Source: a bacterium HR33 (GTDB taxonomy: Bacteria > Gemmatimonadota > Gemmatimonadetes > Gemmatimonadales > GWC2-71-9). Taken from it: a stretch of DNA of 64,000 bases. Location: NCBI GenBank assembly GCA_002923375.1, contig BEIJ01000001.1, positions 1,485,730-1,549,729 of the forward strand. Reading direction: 5' to 3'. The position numbers were made by a program, and so were the translations under genes. The notes below the pieces were generated by a model. The model ran no database searches. It worked only from the letters and a program-made list of their open reading frames with translations, and had not been told where the DNA came from. This document shows, in pieces, positions 8,012-15,831 of this stretch (position 1 is the stretch's first letter; each line of letters opens with the position of its first letter).

Positions 8012-9146
8012 ATGGTCCGCCTAAGACCTTCCTTGTTAACTGTTTTTGGGCCGACATTTGCGTTGGTGACGTGGTCGGCCTGCGACGGCTCTGCTCGGTT
8101 GCAAGAGCGATTTCCCTCCGTTGAGCTTAGTCTCCGGCGCACCCTCGGGGATAGTCTGTCCTGGAAGATGCCGGTTCACCTGCTAGTCTTGGATAGTTTG
8201 TTGCTTGTTGCTGACGGCTTCGGTGATCCACATGTCGCCGTGGTTGATCTGACGAGCGGTCGGATACGTCGGCAGCTCGGTAAGCATGGCCCGGGCCCCG
8301 GTGAGCTGTTGCATCCACAGTCGCTTGCAAGAGATCCGGCGAACCCACATAAGCGAGTGAGGGTCCTACGACGCCAAGGCTAATCGCTTCTCGCTCTTCG
8401 ATTTGAGCGTTCCGGCAACAGAGAGTTTCGTTAAACAGGTCAGTTTCTACCCTGATGTGGCCGCCAGATTCCCTATACCTATACGCAACGGCTTCGTGCT
8501 CACGGCGATGTCTGCAGAGAATCTGTTATACTTGGCAGACACCACCGGTCACGTCCGTTCACTTCCGGCCGCCGCTCTGCCCTTTTCTTCCCGTGAGGAA
8601 CCCAACCCCCTTGCACGGCTCATGTTCAACATGAGGTCGTTGACCTCCGATTTTTTAGGGCACAGGCTAGCTGTTTCGTACCGGTTTGCCAACCGTGTAG
8701 ACTTCATTAGTGTGGACGGTAGGTCCCTCACATCGGTCGCGGATCCTCGGCGGACGCGTCGCCCCGATTTCCGGGTGACCAAACGCGGCATCGTGTGGCG
8801 CAGCGGCACTCACCTGGCCTACGCTGCTGCAATTGCAGCTAGTGATCGGTACGTATACGCCGTATTCTGTGGGTGTACGGAAGAGGAGCGCGATCGAGCC
8901 GAGCAGCCTAGGTTGGTGCACGTGTATTCGTGGAATGGGCCCTTTGTCGCCGAGCTCTCCCTGCACCGGGCGGTTACCGCTATCACTGTAACCCAGGACG
9001 ACAGGCTCTTGTACGGTGCATTGAGGGGTCAATATCCCCTGATCGGCGAGTGGGTGCTGCCCTTCGCCAGTCAGGAGCGGCCACTTACGGTCTCAGACCC
9101 AAGCACGCAGACGAAACCTGCTTCGGCACGGGCGGGCGAGAAATAA
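8012..9146 (+). pseudogene. Propeller-like exported protein gene with a frameshift
   Basis: Two frames make up one protein. Bases 8012-8383 encode an N-terminal signal and the start of a propeller (LLVADGFGDPHVAVVDLTSGRI, KHGPGPGELLHPQSLA). The continuation in another frame runs from about 8367 (YDAKANRFSLFDLS) to the stop at 9146. The join falls at GGGTCCTACGAC, where one extra C (8365 or 8366) would explain the shift: removing it gives ...RVRVYDAKANRFSLFD. The motifs fit 6-bladed beta-propeller lipoproteins related to BF3164/DUF5128. The combined length would be about 377 aa. It is either a recent pseudogene or a sequencing or assembly indel. It lies directly downstream of the plug-like protein. 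Confidence 0.72.
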
Positions 9147-9282
9147 AACCAGTCTGCTCGCACTTGCCGGTACCTGGGAATTCGTCCTTCTGCGAAGGCT
9201 CGCTGCAGCAGATCCAGCGGCTAGCACGTTATCGGATTCGTGCTATACTCGCGAATCGCACGCGCGAATCCTGCGCGCTCTT

Positions 9283-9735
9283 CTAGGAGGACGGGCAGGG
9301 ACAACGGAATACAGAGGCCGGTGCAGAACCACACCACGGGGTGGCAAGGCCCCCTCGTAGCAGCAGGCGTGTGACATTGGGCTCGGAACGCGGCCGTGAT
9401 CCGCAGATTGCTCGCGGCCGCGGGTAGTTCACTCCGCCGTTGAACGCCTCGTAAACCGTGGGCGCCATGCTGAAGCCTAGATCCATCTCCCCCTTGGCCA
9501 CCCGGTTTACGTTTTCCACCGATCCGCCGGTAACTTCCGCGGTGTACTGGCGATCCGGGTCCGCCAGCGAGAGGCGCGCTGCGATCGCCCCTCCCAGAGG
9601 GTAATAGACTCCTCCGGTACCCGCGGTACCGATGCTGAAAAACCTGCGCCCCCCTGCGCGCTCGCCTCCCTGGCAAGCACCGACCGCTAAAGCCAGCGCC
9701 AGGAGCGCCGCCGGACGGCAAGAGCATCGCACCAT
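9283..9735 (-). pseudogene. Truncated TAXI receptor gene, second copy
   Basis: The first 107 codons are identical to the complete TAXI gene (5359-6321). Beyond base 9414 the sequence diverges abruptly but keeps scattered similarity: EPNVTRLLLRGG here against YPNVTHVLVRRG in the intact gene, with a small indel that shifts the frame. The frame closes at 9283 after 150 codons, less than half the normal length, so the product would lack the second lobe of the binding protein. It follows the full permease in operon position (spacer identical to the intact copy), so the permease here has lost its adjacent receptor. Confidence 0.85.
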
Positions 9736-9968
9736 AGCTTCCGCCTAGTTAGCAGCCGGTTCCGCCGAGGTCAACCGCTGCTTTTTGGCTCCGGGGGTTG
9801 CGAAAACCAGCAGCATCACGGAGAGCCCAAAGAGGTCAGTAACGAGCCCCGGTTTGATGAGCCCTATCGCCGCAGCTGCCAGCAATGCCCGTTCCCACCA
9901 GGTCACCGGCCGGCGGGCGTGACCTATTACCGCCGCCGCCAGGGCCACCACGCCGGCCGAAGCGGTAA
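9414..9968. repeat. 555-bp direct repeat, right copy
   Basis: Right-hand partner of 6000-6554, one mismatch, same orientation, offset 3414 bp. It overlaps the last part of the full permease gene and the start of the truncated TAXI gene. The sequence to its right (permease) is intact; to its left it is degenerate TAXI-like sequence. Confidence 0.95.
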
Positions 9969-11607
9969 TGATCGCGAGCAGGATCTCGTGAACGGGTGCG
10001 GCGAGCAGAAGTGCAGGACCGTAAACGAACATGAAGGGCACTAGGAAGCCGGTCGCCGCGAGTCCCATGGCGGTAACTCCCGTGCGCAGGGGCGGAGCGC
10101 CCGCAAGTCCCGCTGCGGCGTAGGCCGCAAGCGCCACAGGCGGGGTTACGTTGGAGATGCAGCCAAAGTAGAAAATGAAAAGGTGCGCCGCCAGCACGGG
10201 CACTCCGAGCTCGATCAGCGCGGGGGCGCCCAAAGCGGCTAAAACCACGTACGCCGCAGTGGTTGGAAGTCCCATTCCCAGCAGAATCGAACCGATGCCC
10301 GTGAGGACCAAAGCCACCGGCAGGTGACCGCCCGAGAGCGTAACTATGAACTCGGAAATTCTGAGCCCTAGCCCCGTGAGCGATGCCACTCCCACCACTA
10401 TACCGGCGGCTGCGCAGGCGGCGGCCACCTGTACCGTGCCCGAAGCGCCGGAGACGAGAATGTTCACTATACCGCGCCAATCGAGCTTTCTTCCCGGGCC
10501 CAAAAGCAACGTCACTGCGGCGGTCGCCACGCCCCAGAAAGCCGCTCGCATGGGAGAGCGGCCCAGAGCCAGCAGCGCTACTATGACGGCAAGCGGCGCC
10601 AAGAGATGGAGCCGGGGCAGAACTGGTTCTCGGGGAGCGTCTCCTTGAGCTTCGATCCCGACCTTGACGGCTCGAAAATGGATTGCGGTGTACAGTGCTA
10701 CGTAGTAGAGCACCGCCGGGATTGCCGCAGCCAGGGCCACCTTGACGTACGGAATTCCAGTCCAGGTCGCCAGAATGAACGCGCCCGCTCCCATGATGGG
10801 CGGCATGAATTGCCCGCCGGTGCTCGCTGCCGCTTCCACCGCCGCGGCAAAGTGGGGCTTGAATCCGGTGCGCTTCATGAGAGGTATGGTGAACGCTCCG
10901 GTTGTGACCACGTTGGCTACTGCGCTGCCGGAGACGGATCCCATGAGAGCGCTGGCGACGGCTGCGGTCTTGGCCGGTCCCGCCCGAGTGCGCCCGGCTA
11001 TTCTCGACGCCAGGCCGATCAAGAGCTCGCCCCCTCCCGCTCCTTCCAGCACCGCACCGAAGAGCACGAACAGGTAAACGAAATCCGCCGACACGCCGAG
11101 TGGCACACCCCAGATCCCTTCGGTAGTGAGATAGAGGTGCTCGATCAGCCTGCCTGGGGAATAGCCGCGGTGGGCGAGAAGGCCCGGCAAGTAGGGCCCC
11201 AGGATCCCGTAGGCGAGTGCCAGGAGGGCCACTGTCACCAGTCCCCATCCGGTAGTTCGCCGCGCCAGTTCCAGAACCACCAGAATCGCCAGCGCTCCCG
11301 CGGCGAGGTCGAGTTTTGTTGCCGAGCCTGCGCGGCGGACCAGCGCGTTGTGTTCCAGAACCATATAGAAGGTGGAAAAGAGTGTCGCGGCTATGAGGAC
11401 TGAACTGATGGCGAGGTACGCTCGATGGATTCCGCGGCGCTCCTTTTCGGCGTCCCGTTTCATTACGCCCACGCCCAGGAATCCCAGGGCTGCCATGAAG
11501 GCCAGGTGGACCGGTCGCTGCACGAAGGCGGTAAAGGGCGATACCCCCGCGGCCCACAGGTGAAAGGCGGCGGCACCGATCGCCAAAAGGGGGATGAGAA
11601 ATCTCAA
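9745..11607 (-). CDS. TRAP transporter fused permease subunit (DctQM type)
   Basis: A 620-aa protein if started at the TTG at 11607 (MRFLIPLLAIGAA...), which overlaps the stop of the upstream gene (TTGA) and has GGGAG seven bases before it. Longer frames reach back to 11757 but lie inside the upstream gene. The first roughly 170 residues are the small-subunit-like part and the rest the large DctM-like part. The family signatures GSVSGSAVANVVTTGAFTIP and GGQFMPPIMGAGAFI are present, with many membrane segments. It works with a TAXI receptor as a sodium- or proton-driven importer in the inner membrane. The substrate is unknown. Its receptor gene is now truncated next to it and intact 3.4 kb downstream. 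Confidence 0.92.
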   Translation of the reverse strand: MRFLIPLLAIGAAAFHLWAAGVSPFTAFVQRPVHLAFMAALGFLGVGVMKRDAEKERRGIHRAYLAISSVLIAATLFSTFYMVLEHNALVRRAGSATKLDLAAGALAILVVLELARRTTGWGLVTVALLALAYGILGPYLPGLLAHRGYSPGRLIEHLYLTTEGIWGVPLGVSADFVYLFVLFGAVLEGAGGGELLIGLASRIAGRTRAGPAKTAAVASALMGSVSGSAVANVVTTGAFTIPLMKRTGFKPHFAAAVEAAASTGGQFMPPIMGAGAFILATWTGIPYVKVALAAAIPAVLYYVALYTAIHFRAVKVGIEAQGDAPREPVLPRLHLLAPLAVIVALLALGRSPMRAAFWGVATAAVTLLLGPGRKLDWRGIVNILVSGASGTVQVAAACAAAGIVVGVASLTGLGLRISEFIVTLSGGHLPVALVLTGIGSILLGMGLPTTAAYVVLAALGAPALIELGVPVLAAHLFIFYFGCISNVTPPVALAAYAAAGLAGAPPLRTGVTAMGLAATGFLVPFMFVYGPALLLAAPVHEILLAIITASAGVVALAAAVIGHARRPVTWWERALLAAAAIGLIKPGLVTDLFGLSVMLLVFATPGAKKQRLTSAEPAAN

Positions 11608-11948
11608 GTCTTTTCTCCCGCGTCGTCCGAAGGAGCTCCGCTCGCCAGCCAGGAGCGAAACCCTTCCGACTCCAGGGCCAGGCGCCACTCGGCGAGCACG
11701 CTTTGCGCCATAGCCCGCACCGGGCCGGCAGCCTCCGTTTTGAGACAGCGCTCCCACAACCAGGCCTCGAAACGCTCCGGATCCGGATCTTCTTTCACCG
11801 CCGCCTCGAGCAGCTCCCGCTTGATGGCAAGCCCTATGGCGTCGGGCGTGGTGTCGCGCTTGCGGCGACGCCGCCGGCCCTCTGAAGCCTCCAGGGCGGC
11901 GAGCAACTGCCGGCAGATTTCGGCGGGGCGAGGTTCAGAACGCGCCAT
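11604..11948 (-). CDS. Unknown 114-aa helical protein between fdhE and TRAP permease
   Basis: A small, mainly helical charged protein (EICRQLLAALEASEGRRRRRK, ...ERFEAWLWERCLK, VRAMAQSVLAEWRLALESEGF). There is no signal or membrane segment and no recognised domain. Its start overlaps the end of fdhE by 14 bp and its stop overlaps the TTG start of the permease, so it is translationally linked to both. The WLWERCLKTEAAGPVRAMA portion suggests a helical bundle. It could be a formate dehydrogenase-associated factor or simply a conserved bridge gene; no function is assigned. Confidence 0.65.
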   Translation of the reverse strand: MARSEPRPAEICRQLLAALEASEGRRRRRKRDTTPDAIGLAIKRELLEAAVKEDPDPERFEAWLWERCLKTEAAGPVRAMAQSVLAEWRLALESEGFRSWLASGAPSDDAGEKT

Positions 11949-12801
11949 CAGCCTGAGAACCGTCCACCAGCGCCACCGAGAAAGAGTATCCCACGACCCC
12001 CGGCCGCTTATATCCCCGCTCCAGCGCGGCTAGATCCAGCTCCACGTTTTCCAGATCCCAGATCAACAGCTCCACCATCGAAAGAGGCGTCAGCGTAGCG
12101 AGCGATTTCAGATAACCGCGACAGGTGGTGCACGTCTCCACCTTCCTCGTCTCCAGCTCACCCTCGAGTTCCAGGAAGCCTAACTTTCTATGATCCGGTT
12201 CGCCGCAATAAATGCAGCGAAGCGGCGGTGCGACCCAGTCGGAACCGCAACGCGCGCAGCGCAGATGGCGGGAACGATCGATCCCCCGCGACTCCGCCAG
12301 CGACGCCCACGCTCCGCAAAGAAAACAATATCCCCTACTCCAAGCCCGGCGCTCTCCGACCCCCAAATGCTTGCTGCATGCGGCGAGTATCGGCACGGCG
12401 ATCAAAGCGACCAGACTCGCGATCGCACCGCCCGCAACAGACTGCCCGCCGATGTACCGGGCCACGAGATCCGCCAGCTCACCGGAGCCGGGAATAGAAT
12501 GTTTCAGCGATCCTGCGGCCGAGTTCCGCGGCGCACCCTTAGCCGCAGCCCGGGCCAAGCGTTCGGCAAAAGCGCTCAAGGAGCGAAAGGAGACTTTGAT
12601 GCGAGCGCCGTCGAGAAGCGGCGCGTCCTCGGCCGGCTTTGCCGGTTCCACCCTGAGGCCGGCAGTCCACTCTCCTCCTTCAAGTGCCCGAGCCGCTTCC
12701 TCCGCCATCGCGATCCAAGACCGCCACTCAGGGCGGCTGCGGCGGAGCGAGGCGAACCTAGGCCCGAGATCGCCTGCAAGGGAATCGCTCCTGGAAGGCA
12801 T
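11935..12801 (-). CDS. fdhE: Formate dehydrogenase accessory protein FdhE-like
   Basis: A 288-aa protein. The C-terminal half has the FdhE rubredoxin-like Cys pairs: CFLCGAW, CARCGSDW, CIYCGEPDH and CTTCRGYLK, followed by the conserved-type end region LSMVELLIWDLENVELD and GYKRPGVVG. FdhE helps mature respiratory formate dehydrogenases in the cytoplasm. The N-terminal half is helical and poorly conserved. Its position next to the membrane anchor and downstream of the catalytic genes supports the call. Confidence 0.88.
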   Translation of the reverse strand: MPSRSDSLAGDLGPRFASLRRSRPEWRSWIAMAEEAARALEGGEWTAGLRVEPAKPAEDAPLLDGARIKVSFRSLSAFAERLARAAAKGAPRNSAAGSLKHSIPGSGELADLVARYIGGQSVAGGAIASLVALIAVPILAACSKHLGVGERRAWSRGYCFLCGAWASLAESRGIDRSRHLRCARCGSDWVAPPLRCIYCGEPDHRKLGFLELEGELETRKVETCTTCRGYLKSLATLTPLSMVELLIWDLENVELDLAALERGYKRPGVVGYSFSVALVDGSQADGAF

Positions 12802-12825
12802 GGGTGAAAGGTGCCGATCCGGACT

Positions 12826-13119
12826 CTAACGTTCGCCCGGCTTGGAACCGGTGTCGCTTGGCACGGGGCCGAATACCGGACGGGGTCCGTCACAGTGCTC
12901 GAGCGTGGTGGCGCAGGGAGTCAGATAGTACGGGTCCGCGCCGTCGTGAAACTGGACCGTATCCCGGCGGTTGCCCGGATCGGCCCCGGGTCCGCCACCT
13001 CTGGTTCGGCTCGCTTCCGGACTGGCGCAGGAAAGCCACACGGCAGCCGCAATCAGAAGTGTGGCGCTTCCCGCCGGAAGCCGAGAACGGTCCAGAACGC
13101 TAACTGTCCCTCCCCTCAC
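12826..13119 (-). CDS. Small putative lipoprotein in the formate dehydrogenase locus
   Basis: A 97-aa frame starting at GTG 13119, which overlaps the stop of the NrfD gene (GTGA). No strong ribosome-binding site is seen, which fits translational coupling. The N-terminus has basic residues, then a hydrophobic stretch SATLLIAAAVWLSCAS that resembles a lipoprotein signal with Cys near residue 33. The mature part is short, polar and Pro/Gly-rich (DTVQFHDGADPYYLTPCATT). No family recognised. It fills an otherwise unexplained 315-bp gap between nrfD and fdhE. Confidence 0.5.
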   Translation of the reverse strand: MRGGTVSVLDRSRLPAGSATLLIAAAVWLSCASPEASRTRGGGPGADPGNRRDTVQFHDGADPYYLTPCATTLEHCDGPRPVFGPVPSDTGSKPGER

Positions 13120-14033
13120 GGCGATACACCGGAACCGGCAACATGGATCTGGTTGGAAGAAAAGATCACCACGATCCGCAACAACAATCCACCCGCCAGC
13201 ACCAGAGCCGCCGCCCGGACCAGTGTTCCGGTACGGTGTCCCTGCCTGGCCTCGAGAAAAAGAGGCAAGATGATTCCCGCCCCCAGCACTCCCAAAACCA
13301 GAAGCGCTCCCCACCATCCCAGGAACACTTTGGCCACTGAGCCCAGGGAGGCTACGAAGGCTAGCAGCACCAAGAGTTCCAGCGCCAGCGCTCCGCGGTC
13401 GAACCGGCTCAACCATTCGAGGGAGCTGCGATCGGCGGAACCTCTCCAAAGCCCCAAGAGAATGAGCGTCCCGGCGGCAGTGGAAGCGCCGGAAACGAGA
13501 AACAAAAGGCCCAGGAGATTTGAATCCGCCCATACGGGCCGGTTGGTCACCGCGAGCAAGACGCCGGTATAGCCGGCGAGGAAGAAACCCAACACCGTTC
13601 CGGCCCCCGCGATTACCATGGCCGGAATCCCTCGAGCCAGCCGGCGAAGGGCGGCCAGGCTAAGGTTCTTCTGTTCCGCAAACTCGCTCGCGGCCGCAAG
13701 ACCCGCGAACAATCCGAAGAAGGCCAGCCCCCACGCGCCTACCGACATGGGAGCCCAGGCTTTGAACATCAAGCGCCCGGTGTTGGATTGAATCAGCATG
13801 TGCCAAAACCGTTCCGGGCGGGTGAGATCCAGAGTGAGCAGCAAGCCGCTCAACAGCGCGCCGGCGAATGCCACGTAGTAGCCGGTTCGGATGACAGGGG
13901 TGTCCTCCGGCCGGCCGAACAGCTTCAGCAGGGAAGCGATGAAGAAACAGCCGCCCGCTATGCCGCCGACGAAGAAATACCACACGATGTACCAGGCCCA
14001 GTGGGGCGAAGCGGTGTAGAAGGTATCGGGCAT
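13116..14033 (-). CDS. nrfD: NrfD/PsrC-type membrane anchor subunit, probable formate dehydrogenase gamma-like
   Basis: A 305-aa polytopic protein with the NrfD opening pattern (HWAWYIVWYFFVGGIAGGCFFIASLL) and about eight or nine membrane segments. NrfD-family subunits bind quinone and link Fe-S subunits to the membrane. In this locus it would take electrons from the four-cluster Fe-S subunit of formate dehydrogenase. It is separated from the other formate dehydrogenase genes by a plus-strand K+ channel gene, so it is transcribed from its own promoter with the lipoprotein gene and fdhE. Confidence 0.88.
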   Translation of the reverse strand: MPDTFYTASPHWAWYIVWYFFVGGIAGGCFFIASLLKLFGRPEDTPVIRTGYYVAFAGALLSGLLLTLDLTRPERFWHMLIQSNTGRLMFKAWAPMSVGAWGLAFFGLFAGLAAASEFAEQKNLSLAALRRLARGIPAMVIAGAGTVLGFFLAGYTGVLLAVTNRPVWADSNLLGLLFLVSGASTAAGTLILLGLWRGSADRSSLEWLSRFDRGALALELLVLLAFVASLGSVAKVFLGWWGALLVLGVLGAGIILPLFLEARQGHRTGTLVRAAALVLAGGLLLRIVVIFSSNQIHVAGSGVSP

Positions 14034-14118
14034 CGCCCGGAATCATAGTTTTCGTGGCGTCGGGCGCAAGGGTTCGAGCGGTTTGCTCCGCCAGCTTTCG
14101 GTGTATAGAGTAGATGGC

Positions 14119-15831
14119 ATGAAGAGCGTGGGATCCCATCTGGCCTCCTACCTTCAGGGGCGGAAGTCCGGCCTGCGGCCCGCCAGGCCGTTCATTCAAT
14201 ACGTCATTCTACTGGTAGCGATCATCCTCCTATACGGCTGGCTTTTTCATGTGATCATGGAGTGGGAGGGCCAAGAGCACTCCTGGTTCACGGGGATTTA
14301 CTGGACGCTGACCGTGATGAGCACGCTGGGGTTTGGGGACATCACCTTCACCAGTGACCTTGGCCGCGTATTCAGCACGGCAGTTTTGCTTACCGGAATC
14401 GTGTTGCTACTGGTGATCCTCCCCTTCCTGTTCATACGGCTGGTTTACGCACCCTGGCTGGAAGAGCAAAGCCGCCGCCGTTTCAAGGCGTTACGATCGG
14501 TGCCCAAGGATACCCGAGATCACGTTATCATCTGCGCCAACGATCCCATAGCGCTCGGCCTGGTGCAACGGCTTCGACTCGCCGGAGTGCGATCCTGGGT
14601 GATCGAGCCGGATGGCGAGCTGGCCGGCCGGATGAGCGATGCCGGGTTCCCGGTACTGACGGGTGACATAGATGCGGTAGAGACTTACGCCGGTGCTCGA
14701 GTGGAGACTGCCCGCTTGGTGCTGGCTAACGCGGCCGATACGGTGAACACGAACATCGTCCTTACGGTGCGCGAGCTTTCGCCCACGGTACCGATCGCTG
14801 CGATCGTCGAGTACGAGGATTCGGTGGACATTTTGGAGTTGAGCGGGGCGACCTATGTGTTCCCTCTAAAGCAGCGCCTGGGCGAACAACTGGCAAGCCG
14901 GGTGAGCGCGGGAAATGCTCGGGCCAACGTGATCGGCAGGTTTCATCATCTCCTGCTGGCAGAGTTTCCGGTTCACAACACTCCGCTTCAGAACAAAACC
15001 GTGCGGGAGACCAGGCTGCGGGAAGCCACGGGGGTGAGCATAGTGGGAGTGTGGGAGCACGGGCGGCTTTTGCCGGCCCACCCGGAGCTGCAACTCTCGC
15101 CGCTCAGCGTTCCGGTAGTGGTGGGAACTGAAGAGCAGATCCGGGGTTTGGACGAGTTATTGGTGATCTACGACGCCAATCCCAACCCGGTTCTGGTGAT
15201 CGGAGGTGGCAAGGTTGGGCGCGCCGCCGCGCGTGCTTTGAAAGCACGCGGTCTGGCGGTGCACGTGGTCGAGCGCAACGGAGCCCTGGAGCCCAAGGTC
15301 GCCGGCATCCCCGATAAGGTCTTTATCGGGGACGCCGCAGATCGAGAGGTGCTCGCCGCTGCCGGAGTGGAGCAGGCCCCTTCGATTCTGCTCACCACCC
15401 ACGACGATGCGATGAACATCTACCTCACGGTTTACTGCCGCAGGCTTAACCCGGATGCCCGGATTCTCACCCGAGTTACTCACGAGCGGAACGTGGAGGC
15501 GATCCAGCGCGCGGGTGCGGATTTCGTCCTGAGCTACGCCGCTCTGGGAGTGCAGACCGTCTTCGCAGCGGTACAGGGGCGCGAGCTGGTGGTATTGGGC
15601 GAGGGAGTAGATCTGTTCTACATCCCGGTGCCCCAGGGCCTCGCCGGGCAGAGTCTGGCCCAAACCGGAATCGGGGCGAAGACGGGACTCAACGTCATAG
15701 CGGTGCAGGCGGACGGCAAGATAGAGATGCATCCTCAGCCGGGAGAGCCTCTGAGGGAAGGCTCCGTCTTGGTAGCGCTGGGAAGCGCCCAGCAGCGCCA
15801 GGCGTTCGAGGAGCTCTTCGTGAAAAACTAA
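14119..15831 (+). CDS. Potassium channel with two RCK (TrkA-N) domains
   Basis: About 570 aa from ATG 14119; a TTG 36 bp upstream is possible. Two membrane segments flank a pore loop with the filter TLGFGD (WTLTVMSTLGFGDITF). Then come two nucleotide-binding RCK domains: one starting HVIICANDPIALGLVQ and one with the full Rossmann motif VIGGGKVGRAAARAL. A TrkA-C-like domain follows at the C-terminus (LGEGVDLFYIPV...). A channel with a tandem RCK tail matches prokaryotic Kch/GsuK-like proteins gated by nucleotide or ions. It lies convergent to the Fe-S subunit gene, overlapping by 4 bp, and divergent from nrfD. Its placement inside the formate dehydrogenase locus is unusual. Confidence 0.9.
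   Translation: MKSVGSHLASYLQGRKSGLRPARPFIQYVILLVAIILLYGWLFHVIMEWEGQEHSWFTGIYWTLTVMSTLGFGDITFTSDLGRVFSTAVLLTGIVLLLVILPFLFIRLVYAPWLEEQSRRRFKALRSVPKDTRDHVIICANDPIALGLVQRLRLAGVRSWVIEPDGELAGRMSDAGFPVLTGDIDAVETYAGARVETARLVLANAADTVNTNIVLTVRELSPTVPIAAIVEYEDSVDILELSGATYVFPLKQRLGEQLASRVSAGNARANVIGRFHHLLLAEFPVHNTPLQNKTVRETRLREATGVSIVGVWEHGRLLPAHPELQLSPLSVPVVVGTEEQIRGLDELLVIYDANPNPVLVIGGGKVGRAAARALKARGLAVHVVERNGALEPKVAGIPDKVFIGDAADREVLAAAGVEQAPSILLTTHDDAMNIYLTVYCRRLNPDARILTRVTHERNVEAIQRAGADFVLSYAALGVQTVFAAVQGRELVVLGEGVDLFYIPVPQGLAGQSLAQTGIGAKTGLNVIAVQADGKIEMHPQPGEPLREGSVLVALGSAQQRQAFEELFVKN

Larger units (their letters stand above)
6555..9413. other. Inserted segment between the two direct repeats
   Basis: A 2.86-kb unique segment splits a TRAP operon that would be continuous without it. 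Recombination between the two repeats would remove exactly 3414 bp and restore permease-TAXI-unknown-kinase. Its genes lie on the opposite strand to the operon and are somewhat AT-richer than their surroundings. Bases 6571-6802 hold no gene that can be supported, only a 30-codon open stretch ending at 6743. Bases 9147-9282 hold none either. No transposase, integrase or inverted terminal repeats were seen, so homologous (Campbell-like) integration of a circle or an assembly join between strain variants is more likely than transposition. Confidence 0.6.

Noticed and set aside
6570-9283. Insertion sequence or transposon
   Set aside because: No transposase, no terminal inverted repeats, and the flanking duplication is 555 bp of coding sequence, far too long for a target-site duplication.
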